This document shows, piece by piece, positions 1 to 6,733 of a stretch of 9,234 nt of DNA. Under the pieces are notes generated by a model that searched no databases, was not told where the DNA came from, and saw only the letters and a list, made by a program, of their open reading frames with translations. Made by a program: the position numbers and the translations under genes. Origin of the DNA: Nitrososphaerales archaeon (GTDB lineage Archaea; Thermoproteota; Nitrososphaeria; Nitrososphaerales; Nitrososphaeraceae); assembly GCA_029237515.1 (NCBI GenBank), contig JARBAV010000100.1, positions 1 through 9,234 of the forward strand. The letters are read 5' to 3'. Every line of letters starts with the position of its first letter. Position 1 is the stretch's first letter.

Positions 1-443
1 CATTGTAACTACAACCATTTATTGATACATACCTTTCCTCATTCTATGCTCTTTTTTATCAGAATTTGAATTGCTAATACTTTCTCAAAGACTTAGGGTC
101 CAAATGTAGGGACTGGATCTTGATCTGAATTTATTTTCATGTAATTTGGTATTTGAGGTGGTTGAAGCGTAATGAAAAAGATCCGGTTTTCATCTTGTCT
201 AGTACATGACTTCGGATCCTTCAAAGATAGTTAGGAATGACTTGTTGGTATGTATTCACTATATTAGCACACCAAGTTCTAGTTCACATTTCATTGGTTA
301 TTATTAGTAGATACAGTACATTTCAGATAATTTCCAATAGTGAAATTATCAAATATAATAAGTTAACATATTTAGTTATTAAGTACAATACCGTACTCAC
401 ATATAGATGCCTGTTATCTCTAATCACAGATCAGGTCTAGTAT
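1..443. other. non-coding stretch upstream of the polymerase gene
   Basis: Apart from the possible minus-strand fragment at 93-230, nothing supportable is seen here. The open frame at 237-440 on the plus strand has hydrophobic, low-information composition and no family signature, so I treat it as chance. A weak TATA-like stretch (about 399-406) lies about 40 nt before the polymerase start at 444, and there is no Shine-Dalgarno sequence before that ATG. Confidence 0.5.
93..230 (-). pseudogene. possible C-terminal gene fragment
   Basis: Reading the minus strand from 230 down to a TAA at 93-95 gives 45 open codons bounded upstream by another TAA (231-233). The translation contains the segments RIFFITLQPPQIPNY and DPVPTFGP and is richer in proline and more orderly than expected from random AT-rich DNA. 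I do not recognise the family. It has no convincing start, so if real it is the tail of a truncated gene. Chance is a serious alternative. Confidence 0.25.
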
Positions 444-2945
444 ATGTTATCAGCTTCTATTGCTAATACAATAAAAACGGCAGGCAACATTCTCGACCTA
501 TATCCTTTAAATGGTACAATGATTATATGGATAAAAGAAAAGCATAACAACAATATTGTAAGAGTAAAAGATGAAGAATGGAACCATTCGATCTATGTAG
601 CTTCAGATAATAAAGCAGATTTAACTTCTCTACTTCGCTATATACACAATAATGACAAGATTATGAAAATTGTTAGCTGTTATGAGTTTACAAATAAATA
701 CGAGAAAATTACGGATGATCAAAAATCAGAAGTCTTAAGACTAGAGCTATCAGATTCTACAAAATCGACAACTTTAGCGAGAAGTATCGAAAGATTTGGT
801 AACGTATTTGGAAAATATAGATTATATAATGTAGATTTGCCTCCAGCACAAGCTTATTTATATGAACACAATTTATTCCCACTTGCCCTTTGTGATGTTT
901 ATTACGATAAAAATAATATATTAAAGAGGTTAATTAACAAGGATAACATATGGAGTACAGATTATATAGTTCCTCAGTTTAGAACTGCTCTTATAAAGGT
1001 GAATACAAGCAATAATATTAATAGCCGTCGTAGTAATGGTGATAATGGTAGTAATAGTAATAGCAGTGTCAGATATTCTAATGCAATAAAATCCATTTCA
1101 ATAAGTATTAGTAATGACAAAAACGATAATCAATATAACAAATATAGTAACGATGACATTCGTAATAGAAACATTGAGATCGACTCTGACTCCGAAGAGC
1201 AAATACTAAATAGATTAGAAGCTGAAATATTGAGAATAGATCCTGATTTTATATTTACGGAAGATGGAGATTCATTTACTTTCCCTTATCTTATTCATAG
1301 AGCTAAAATGAATGGAAATAAAAAATTATCGCTAAGCAGAGACTCAATGATGATATTACAAAGTCCCATAAAGGAAGGAACATCATATTTTTCATATGGT
1401 AGAATTTACTTTAAACCATCTACCACGAGGCTGTATGGAAGAATACACTTTGATCAGTCGAATTCATTTGAATTGTCAAATGAAACCGGTGGAGGTTTAA
1501 ATGGATTATATGAGATATCAAGGATTTGTAGAATGCCCCTCCATACAGCAGCTAGAGCCTCTATAGGAAAGTGTCTTAGTAGTCTTCAATTCTATAATGC
1601 CACAAGAAAAGGAGTTTTAATTCCGTGGAAACCTATAATCGCAGAGCATTTCAAATCAATGAATGCATTACTGATTGCAGATAGAGGCGGTCTAATATAT
1701 GAACCAGAGGTAGGAGTGCACGAACAAGTGGCTGAATTTGACTTTGAATCACTGTATCCAAATATTATGAGAAAGTATAATATTTCTGCTGAAACTGTAA
1801 ATTGTGATTGTTGCTATCAGGATTATCGTTATTTGACTTGTTTTAATCGCAATATTAATGATAATGCGGGCGGCGTTACTGGATCAGAGACAAACCCCCT
1901 CTTAACAATACATGATTCTGATCATAACTACACATGTTCGAAGAGAATAGGAATCATTCCTATATCTTTAAGAATATTGCTTGAAAAGCGTTTACTCTAC
2001 AAAAAATTGAAGGACTCTATTCAAAACCATACTCTGAATGAAAAGTATAATTCCAGACAATCCATATTAAAATGGATTCTAGTAACATCATTTGGATATC
2101 TAGGATTTAATAACGCGAAATTTGGAAGAATCGATGCGCATATAGCCGTTTGTGCTTATGATAGGCAGATATTGTCTCATGCTATACGAACTGCTGAAAA
2201 ACAGAGATTTAGGGTATTACATGGAATAGTAGATTCCGTTTGGATGCAATTTAAGGCAAATACCAATAACAATAATAGTAGCAAAGAATTATGTCTATCG
2301 CTAAAAGAGGAGATAGAAAAGCAAACAGGATTCAAAGTGTCATTCGAAGGGATTTATAAATGGATAGCATTTGTTCCTTCAAAAATAAATGATGCATTAC
2401 CTGTTCCAAACCGATATTTTGGAGCATTTGAAGGTAACTCATTAAAAATAAGAGGGTTAGAATCAAGAAGGCATGATACACCTATCTTCTTTGAAAAATG
2501 CCAGAATCATATATTACAGGTAATGGCTACTGGAAATACAATAAAGGGAGTTAAATCTCTTATCCCAGAAATAAGTAACATATTCAATAATTATATTCAT
2601 CAACTAAAGGTAGGTAAAGTACCGCTTCAACATTTAATATTTACCAAAATAATATCAATGAATGCAGATGAGTATCAGAATAGAGATACAGTAGAAAAGA
2701 ATTCTCTTGATCTACTCAGATCTGAGTATGGTAAACATCTAAGAGCTGGTGAAATACTGCAATACATAATCACAGATTATTATCAAAAATATTCCAAAAT
2801 AAGATCTATTCCAGTTCAACTTATAAATAAGGAAGAAGAAGCAACAATTTATGATACAAGAAGATACGCAGAGTTACTTACAGAAGTCTGTAATTCAGTA
2901 ACTAAACCTTTTGGCTTTAGTTGTTCTACGTCCATGACAAATTAA
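444..2945 (+). CDS. Family B DNA polymerase, archaeal PolB2 type, exonuclease region altered
   Basis: 833-residue DNA-templated DNA polymerase. Seen: motif A at residues 431-441 (EFDFESLYPNI, catalytic D433); motif B at 543-554 as KWILVTSFGYLG, where most B polymerases have KxxxNSxYG; motif C at 593-600 as HGIVDSVW, keeping the second Asp (D597) but with Ile in place of the first Asp of YGDTDS; thumb segment KIRGLESRRHD at 668-678 and LRAGEIL near the C-terminus. A Cys cluster (C454, C456, C457, C466, C498) between motifs A and B could bind zinc. In the exonuclease part, DPDFIFTEDGDSFTFPYL (266-283) matches the Exo II region but has T279 where the catalytic Asp is expected, and the Exo I position is followed by an Asn/Ser-rich insert (about 187-250). 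Known: PolB2 proteins show such substitutions; at least one crenarchaeal member (Dpo2) is linked to damage-induced mutagenesis. Inferred role: translesion or repair synthesis with little or no proofreading. ATG at 444; apparently monocistronic. Family B assignment is very firm, PolB2 subtype firm, activity unproven. Confidence 0.93.
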   Translation: MLSASIANTIKTAGNILDLYPLNGTMIIWIKEKHNNNIVRVKDEEWNHSIYVASDNKADLTSLLRYIHNNDKIMKIVSCYEFTNKYEKITDDQKSEVLRLELSDSTKSTTLARSIERFGNVFGKYRLYNVDLPPAQAYLYEHNLFPLALCDVYYDKNNILKRLINKDNIWSTDYIVPQFRTALIKVNTSNNINSRRSNGDNGSNSNSSVRYSNAIKSISISISNDKNDNQYNKYSNDDIRNRNIEIDSDSEEQILNRLEAEILRIDPDFIFTEDGDSFTFPYLIHRAKMNGNKKLSLSRDSMMILQSPIKEGTSYFSYGRIYFKPSTTRLYGRIHFDQSNSFELSNETGGGLNGLYEISRICRMPLHTAARASIGKCLSSLQFYNATRKGVLIPWKPIIAEHFKSMNALLIADRGGLIYEPEVGVHEQVAEFDFESLYPNIMRKYNISAETVNCDCCYQDYRYLTCFNRNINDNAGGVTGSETNPLLTIHDSDHNYTCSKRIGIIPISLRILLEKRLLYKKLKDSIQNHTLNEKYNSRQSILKWILVTSFGYLGFNNAKFGRIDAHIAVCAYDRQILSHAIRTAEKQRFRVLHGIVDSVWMQFKANTNNNNSSKELCLSLKEEIEKQTGFKVSFEGIYKWIAFVPSKINDALPVPNRYFGAFEGNSLKIRGLESRRHDTPIFFEKCQNHILQVMATGNTIKGVKSLIPEISNIFNNYIHQLKVGKVPLQHLIFTKIISMNADEYQNRDTVEKNSLDLLRSEYGKHLRAGEILQYIITDYYQKYSKIRSIPVQLINKEEEATIYDTRRYAELLTEVCNSVTKPFGFSCSTSMTN
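999..1200 (+). repeat. Asn/Ser-coding low-complexity insert inside the polymerase gene
   Basis: Within the exonuclease-like region, codons AAT, AGT, GGT and GAT repeat irregularly (for example GGTAGTAATAGTAATAGCAG), giving a disordered, hydrophilic stretch of about 65 residues rich in Asn, Ser and Asp. A second short Asn run (NTNNNNSS) follows motif C at residues 606-613. Both probably form surface loops and may have grown by slippage. Confidence 0.6.
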
Positions 2946-2989
2946 GCAATATGATGCGAATATATAAAATTTATCTGAAAATGCTTTCT

Positions 2990-3040
2990 TGATCATTTAA
3001 ATCCCACTAGCTTGTTATTGAAACAATTATTTTTTCTCAT
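2990..3040 (-). pseudogene. decayed start of a second RibD/DHFR-like gene
   Basis: Directly downstream of the RibD-like gene at 3052-3648, on the same strand, lies a second translation start: AAGGAG (3048-3053, overlapping the upstream stop codon TAA), a 7-nt spacer, then ATGAGAAAAA. The real frame stops after 15 codons. Removing one A from the A6 run gives MRKIIVSITS, nearly the N-terminus of the upstream protein (MRKIIVLSMITLDG); one further indel gives an SLVGF-like match to the family TLDG segment. I read this as the remnant of a tandem paralogue that lost its body. Only the N-terminal codons are recognisable. Confidence 0.5.
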
Positions 3041-3047
3041 TTTATTT

Positions 3048-3053
3048 CTCCTT
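3048..3053 (-). promoter_or_regulatory. Shine-Dalgarno of the decayed paralogue
   Basis: AAGGAG on the minus strand overlaps the TAA of the preceding gene and sits 7 nt before an ATG, the arrangement of translationally linked genes in a bacterial operon. It is now without a functional gene. Confidence 0.5.
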
Positions 3054-3648
3054 AAGTTCCAACAGTACCTGTCTCGACTTTTCCAGCTCGCTTGTAATTG
3101 GCAATAATAACTCCACTTGGTGTAATAGAACTCTCTATTAATGTAAATGCTGCCGGAATCATGCCATTATCAAACAACTTTTTTCCTTTACCAAGAGTCA
3201 ACGGGTGAATTTTGAGCCAGAGTTCGTCCACTAAATCATTCTTAAGTAGCAGTTGAATGAGCTCACTACTGCCATGAACTTGAATGTCAGAACCTTTTGA
3301 ATTTTTTTTGAGCTTTTCGATATCTGCCAAGCGTTTGAGGAAGACTGAGTTCTTCCAATCTGACTTTTTCATGGTCTTGGACATGACATATTTTGTGACA
3401 TCATTGATACCTGGCCATCCATTTTCATGCTTTGGCCAGTAGTGGGCAAAAATCTCAAATGTTTTTCTGCCCAAAAGAAGATCTGCAGGTTTCATCTGTT
3501 TTTCCATGACCTTACCATAAACTTCGTCAAAATAAGGTGCAACCCAACCGCCATATTCGAAACCGCCTGATGTATCTTCCTTAGGTGCACCAGGTGCTTG
3601 CATTACTCCATCTAATGTAATCATTGATAAGACGATTATTTTTCTCAT
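3052..3648 (-). CDS. RibD C-terminal / dihydrofolate reductase-like family protein
   Basis: 198-residue protein of the RibD_C fold (YyaP/YwjB-like), related to dihydrofolate reductase and the reductase domain of riboflavin synthesis; members are expected to bind NAD(P)H, but the substrate of this branch is generally unknown. Seen: N-terminal strand MRKIIVLSMITLDG, GRKTF at 60-64 after a hydrophobic strand, VHGSSEL at 124-130 (nucleotide-binding region), and DELWLKIHPLTLGKGKKLF at 141-159, characteristic of the family. Length is normal. The ATG at 3648 is preceded by a strong bacterial-type Shine-Dalgarno, unlike other genes here. Its DNA looks visibly less AT-rich than the flanks. These points suggest acquisition from a bacterium (inference). 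It is unlikely to be the cell's main riboflavin or folate enzyme. Confidence 0.9.
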   Translation of the reverse strand: MRKIIVLSMITLDGVMQAPGAPKEDTSGGFEYGGWVAPYFDEVYGKVMEKQMKPADLLLGRKTFEIFAHYWPKHENGWPGINDVTKYVMSKTMKKSDWKNSVFLKRLADIEKLKKNSKGSDIQVHGSSELIQLLLKNDLVDELWLKIHPLTLGKGKKLFDNGMIPAAFTLIESSITPSGVIIANYKRAGKVETGTVGT

Positions 3649-3654
3649 ATTATT

Positions 3655-3662
3655 TCACCTCC
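3655..3662 (-). promoter_or_regulatory. strong Shine-Dalgarno of the RibD-like gene
   Basis: Minus strand GGAGGTGA is followed by a 6-nt spacer and ATG at 3648. It is nearly a full complement of the 16S 3' end and fixes this start. No other intact gene in the window has a comparable site. Confidence 0.75.
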
Positions 3663-3767
3663 ACTTATAATTTATTCTTTAAAAAGATTCTTCAAAATTG
3701 TTTTTTGTTACGATACAAATCTCGCCAACAAAGATCGTGCTATTGCAGTGTAAATGCGACAATCTTA

Positions 3768-3916
3768 GTGGCTGAATACGAAAAAGTATTGATAGACTGA
3801 TGAATGGTGAAGTTCAAATAACAGATCTAGTAATCTCCAAATTACTACGACAAAATATAGAAAAGTATAGAAGTTTACTCCCACATGTGGCCGCGGCAAT
3901 TAGATTAAAGATTTGA
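3768..3916 (+). pseudogene. thumb-domain relic of a second family B DNA polymerase
   Basis: An open frame from 3776 to a TGA at 3914-3916 reads RLMNGEVQITDLVISK, then EKYRSLLPHVAAAIRLK. This matches the thumb of replicative-type family B polymerases, where an L-x-G-x-V segment leads to LVI-(x)-K/E and then to a Y...PHVAVAKRL block (as in Thermococcales enzymes). The preceding codons continue in the adjacent frame as VAEYEKVLID (3768-3797), so a frameshift is needed. All catalytic domains are missing and the match ends at the stop. It differs clearly from the thumb of the intact PolB2-type gene, so it is not a copy of that. Source may be a lost chromosomal paralogue or a virus or casposon polymerase. 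Confidence 0.7.
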
Positions 3917-3928
3917 TTTACGGTCTTT

Positions 3929-4102
3929 CTAGATTTTCTTTTTTGGTTTTGTTTCTTCCAGAATCTGTTGAAATGTTGGCTTTAGTTGGGATGGAATAAC
4001 GTCATGATGCTTTTCGATAGCCCAATGAACGCAGCTCAATGTCGTAGTGTCGTAAGATCCAATTAATAAAACCAGTAGATTGGTCGATCTATGGGGCTTA
4101 TA
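3929..4102 (-). pseudogene. possible small gene or gene remnant, unknown family
   Basis: On the minus strand 57 codons are open between a TGA at 4103-4105 and a TAG at 3929-3931. The translation includes LLVLLIGSYDTTTLSCVHWA, then IEKHHDVIPSQLKPTFQQIL and a basic Lys-rich tail, which looks protein-like. The only usable start is TTG at 4039, giving 36 residues; otherwise it is the end of a truncated gene. I do not recognise the family. Confidence 0.35.
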
Positions 4103-4207
4103 TCATTGTGTATATCGACTATAAATTAGGTATCCAGTTTAACCGAGCTTATTTAAGGTAGACTCTTTAATACCAATTCCGATCTGTATACTAGTTCATC
4201 TTCATAC

Positions 4208-4215
4208 AATATATA
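4208..4215 (+). promoter_or_regulatory. TATA-like box of the small gene at 4244
   Basis: AATATATA lies about 29-36 nt before the TTG at 4244, the expected place for an archaeal TATA box driving a leaderless or nearly leaderless transcript. No Shine-Dalgarno is present. An imperfect palindrome lies between box and start. Confidence 0.45.
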
Positions 4216-4218
4216 CAA

Positions 4219-4240
4219 GTCTAATTGTAACAATTTAGAC
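4219..4240 (+). promoter_or_regulatory. imperfect palindrome, possible operator
   Basis: Left arm GTCTAATTG (4219-4227), centre TAA, right arm CAATTTAGAC (4231-4240); the arms are complementary except for one extra base. It sits exactly between the TATA-like box and the start codon, over the probable transcription start, where a bound repressor would block transcription. Autoregulation by the downstream gene is an inference. Confidence 0.45.
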
Positions 4241-4243
4241 AAA

Positions 4244-4465
4244 TTGGTGACGATAAAGATCGAACTACCTCAATCACAATATGATATTGCTTTATCCATT
4301 GCAACAAGACTCAATCAAGAGAACGTCCTGAAAGAACCAAGAGTAGAAGAGCTATTGATTGCAACTTTGAGTATATTAATAGATGAATATAAAGAAAATT
4401 CTCGGTCAGTAGTTACCTACTACATGAAAAGAAAGACTTTAGATACCAAAGATAAACGCACATAG
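4244..4465 (+). CDS. small protein, possible ribbon-helix-helix regulator
   Basis: 73 residues from TTG at 4244; GTG at 4247 is an equally good start. Not recognised as a named family. Visible layout: strand VTIKIELP at 2-9, helix at about 10-26 (QSQYDIALSIATRLNQE), a loop, a second helix at about 33-52 (VEELLIATLSILIDEYKEN), and a basic tail (KRKTLDTKDKR). A short strand followed by two helices fits the ribbon-helix-helix plan of CopG/MetJ-like DNA-binding proteins, although the loop is longer than usual. A TATA-like box and a palindrome precede it, as expected for an autoregulated repressor. The ligase gene follows after about 97 nt with its own promoter-like element. Existence of the gene is likely; the function is a guess. 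Confidence 0.6.
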   Translation: MVTIKIELPQSQYDIALSIATRLNQENVLKEPRVEELLIATLSILIDEYKENSRSVVTYYMKRKTLDTKDKRT

Positions 4466-4526
4466 AGTGAAAAATACTCTGGTACACAATGACTACATCA
4501 GTTTCACAAGATGAGACCAGTTTCTA

Positions 4527-4533
4527 TTAATAT
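4527..4533 (+). promoter_or_regulatory. TATA-like box of the ligase gene
   Basis: TTAATAT lies 30-36 nt before the ATG at 4563, with no Shine-Dalgarno, consistent with a leaderless or nearly leaderless transcript. AT-rich background makes this moderate evidence only. Confidence 0.35.
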
Positions 4534-4562
4534 CTGCTTACTCAATAATCAAATATAACAGA

Positions 4563-6287
4563 ATGAACTATGACCTCGGTTCAACACCATTTGTCGGCGC
4601 TTCTCCTGATTTTTTGCATTTTGTAAATCTTTGTGAGCAAGTCCGTGTAACCAAAAGCAAAAATATGAAAGTAGGACTACTCTCAAGATATCTATCCTCT
4701 ATGGATGATAAATCCTTAATTACTGCTGTCCTATTTTTATCCAGCAGAATATTTCCACTCGGATCCAAATTCGTCATAAATGTCGGATTTAGTACAATCA
4801 TGCAAATACTCTCTGAAATATCTTTCCTAGATAAAGACCAAATCCACCAGAACTATCTGCAATATGGAGATATGGGTGCTCTAGCAGAGTATGCAACATC
4901 TAAAAAACATACCGTTTCACTTACTCAACAACAGCCTTTAACACTACATGTCGTATATGAAGGATTCAAAAAGATAGCTGGTATCACGGGATCTGATTCG
5001 TCCAAAGTTAAGAAGAATATACTAAAAGGGCTCTTTTTGGATTGTTCACCTCTTGAAGCAAAATACTTGACAAAGATAATAAATGGAGAAATGAGAATTG
5101 GGCTAACAGAGGGATTAGTAGAAGTAGGAGTCGCATTGGCATTTAATGTAGAACATGGAAAAATCAGAGAAGCGATGCTTGTATCAGGTGATATATCTCA
5201 AATAGCGCTCTTGGCAAAAAGAGGTTTATTATATACTGCAGTTATCAAACCCTTTCAACCAATTGGATATATGCTGGCTGATGTAATGTTCGGCGCAGAT
5301 GAGATTGTCAACTATTTTCAAAAATCACTGATTTGCGAGTACAAATATGATGGGATCCGGGCTCAAATGCACAAGTTTGGACAACAGGTAAAAATTTTTT
5401 CACGCAATATGACAGATATTACAGATGCGTTTCCTGAACTGGTTGATGCCGCAATAAATAGCAAATTGTCATCATCAATGGAAAGTATTGATTTTATTTT
5501 GGATGGAGAAATTATGGCCATTCGTAATGATAAACCGCTTCATTTCCAGGAGTTGCAAAAACGACTTCGCAGAAAGAATGTTACAGGACAAATCATTGCA
5601 GAAGTTCCAGTAGTGTATGCAGTATTTGATATTGCTCTAATAGATGGAGAGCAAACAATCATGAAGCCACTTAAACAAAGGAAAGAAATCCTATCAAGAA
5701 TATTCTTCAAGAAACCAATCGTTAATACAAAACACAATGTCGTAAATACAGCACAAGAAATAATTGCGAAGTTTGATGAAAGTAGGGATATAGGATACGA
5801 GGGATTGGTATTAAAAGAGCCAGAGTCTCAATATCATCCAGGAAAAAGAGGACGATATTGGATCAAACTAAAACGAGAGTTGGATACAATCGATGCTGTT
5901 ATTGTAATCGCTGAATATGGGCATGGAAAGAGAGCAGGCGTCTTATCTGATTATACATTTGCTGTGCGAGATGAAAATAATGACAATCAATTAAGAATTA
6001 TTGGAAAGGCTTATTCTGGATTGACTGATAAAGAAATAGACACGATTACAAAGCAATTAAGATCGATCATGATAAAAGACAATGGTTACGGAATAGTAGT
6101 AAAGCCTGAATTGATCTTAGAGATTTCATTTGATAGTATTCAGAAAAGCGATAGGCATGATAGTGGTTTCGCATTACGATTTCCAAGGATAAAAAATATC
6201 CGATGTGACAAAAATATTAAAGATATTGATACGTTACAAAAAGTCAGACGCATATACGAAAATCAAACATATCTAAATGCTAAATAA
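4563..6287 (+). CDS. lig: ATP-dependent DNA ligase (archaeal LIG1 type)
   Basis: 574-residue ligase that seals 3'-OH/5'-phosphate nicks in replication and repair through an enzyme-adenylate. Order of domains: alpha-helical DNA-binding domain (about 1-215, with MRIGLTEGLVE typical of its end), adenylation domain, OB fold. Seen motifs: I, EYKYDGIRAQ with catalytic K261; III, DGEIM at 314-318; IIIa, VFDI at 354-357; IV, EGLVLKEP at 413-420; V, YWIKLKRE with K435 and K437; VI, ALRFPRI at 537-543. All key residues are present. Length is slightly under the usual 580-600 for archaeal ligases. The ATG at 4563 is the only usable start, because an in-frame stop lies upstream (4512-4514) with no ATG, GTG or TTG between. 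Preference for PCNA is expected from the family, not shown here. Confidence 0.97.
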   Translation: MNYDLGSTPFVGASPDFLHFVNLCEQVRVTKSKNMKVGLLSRYLSSMDDKSLITAVLFLSSRIFPLGSKFVINVGFSTIMQILSEISFLDKDQIHQNYLQYGDMGALAEYATSKKHTVSLTQQQPLTLHVVYEGFKKIAGITGSDSSKVKKNILKGLFLDCSPLEAKYLTKIINGEMRIGLTEGLVEVGVALAFNVEHGKIREAMLVSGDISQIALLAKRGLLYTAVIKPFQPIGYMLADVMFGADEIVNYFQKSLICEYKYDGIRAQMHKFGQQVKIFSRNMTDITDAFPELVDAAINSKLSSSMESIDFILDGEIMAIRNDKPLHFQELQKRLRRKNVTGQIIAEVPVVYAVFDIALIDGEQTIMKPLKQRKEILSRIFFKKPIVNTKHNVVNTAQEIIAKFDESRDIGYEGLVLKEPESQYHPGKRGRYWIKLKRELDTIDAVIVIAEYGHGKRAGVLSDYTFAVRDENNDNQLRIIGKAYSGLTDKEIDTITKQLRSIMIKDNGYGIVVKPELILEISFDSIQKSDRHDSGFALRFPRIKNIRCDKNIKDIDTLQKVRRIYENQTYLNAK

Positions 6288-6357
6288 TTCTATTGACGAT
6301 AAATAACTAGGCGATTAGATTCGAATAAATCTGTCTGTATAGATGGCGATGTATGAA

Positions 6358-6699
6358 TTACGTTCCAATAAGATCTCGTATCTGATCCATAATAATTTTC
6401 ATATCATCCAATGCTAATTGTTTGGTGCTGTATAGCGAGGTTATGCATATTCCATTCTTCATTTTGGATACCATCTCAGAGATAGTATTTAGGAATATTG
6501 AGTCATATTTACTTGGAATTACTTTGGCAGTATTGCTTTTATTGGACGATGAAATGGAAACTGAGATAGCTCCTATTTGATCAGAATCTTCCGATATCAA
6601 TATAATGCATCCATTAGAGACGGGAACGTATTTGATTATGAATTTTCTTCCGCTTTGAGACTTGAGAGTTTTATCGACCATCCCTTGGTCTGCCAACAT
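6358..6699 (-). CDS. conserved-type small protein resembling proteasome assembly chaperone 3/4
   Basis: 113 residues from ATG at 6699; an in-frame stop immediately upstream fixes this as the longest start (M7 is an alternative). Two hydrophobic strands (IIKYV at 21-25; CIILIS at 31-36) are followed by IGAISVSI at 42-49, a short loop, helix 66-81, strand GICITSLY at 83-90 and a long C-terminal helix (94-111). This order resembles eukaryotic PSMG3 (PAC3): a strand with LVLVT, a Gly-containing turn, TKVLLG, a helix, a strand, a final helix. Proteasome assembly help is therefore a hypothesis based on remembered pattern, not on a search. It lies 33 nt downstream of the zinc-ribbon gene and is probably cotranscribed with it. 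Confidence 0.75.
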   Translation of the reverse strand: MLADQGMVDKTLKSQSGRKFIIKYVPVSNGCIILISEDSDQIGAISVSISSSNKSNTAKVIPSKYDSIFLNTISEMVSKMKNGICITSLYSTKQLALDDMKIIMDQIRDLIGT

Positions 6700-6711
6700 C
6701 TAATGGTTCTT

Positions 6712-6733
6712 ACCGTCCTTTACAACAGACGGT
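6712..6733 (-). other. inverted repeat in the gap between two cotranscribed genes
   Basis: ACCGTC (6712-6717) and GACGGT (6728-6733) are perfect complements separated by 10 nt. The hairpin ends at the stop codon of the zinc-ribbon gene and lies before the next ATG. It could be an mRNA processing or attenuation structure, or chance. Confidence 0.3.

Larger units (their letters stand above)
3649..4243. other. gene-poor stretch with gene relics
   Basis: About 600 bases with no intact gene. It holds the Shine-Dalgarno of the RibD-like gene, a relic of a family B polymerase thumb (3768-3916, +), a T-rich stretch after it (about 3929-3957), a possible minus-strand remnant (3929-4102), and the TATA-like box and palindrome in front of the small gene at 4244. 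Gene decay or insertion of foreign DNA is the likely history. Confidence 0.6.

Noticed and set aside
237..440. 67-codon open frame on the plus strand before the polymerase gene
   Set aside because: Composition is that of translated AT-rich DNA, with no motif, no ribosome site and no promoter at a fitting distance.
4568..4801. 77-codon frame on the minus strand
   Set aside because: Fully inside the ligase gene, whose motifs establish the real frame.
5540..5737. 65-codon frame on the minus strand
   Set aside because: Opposite-strand shadow of the ligase adenylation domain.
6318..6335. TTCGAAT word with flanking AGATT/AATCT, like a tRNA T-arm
   Set aside because: No acceptor, D or anticodon arms can be drawn around it.
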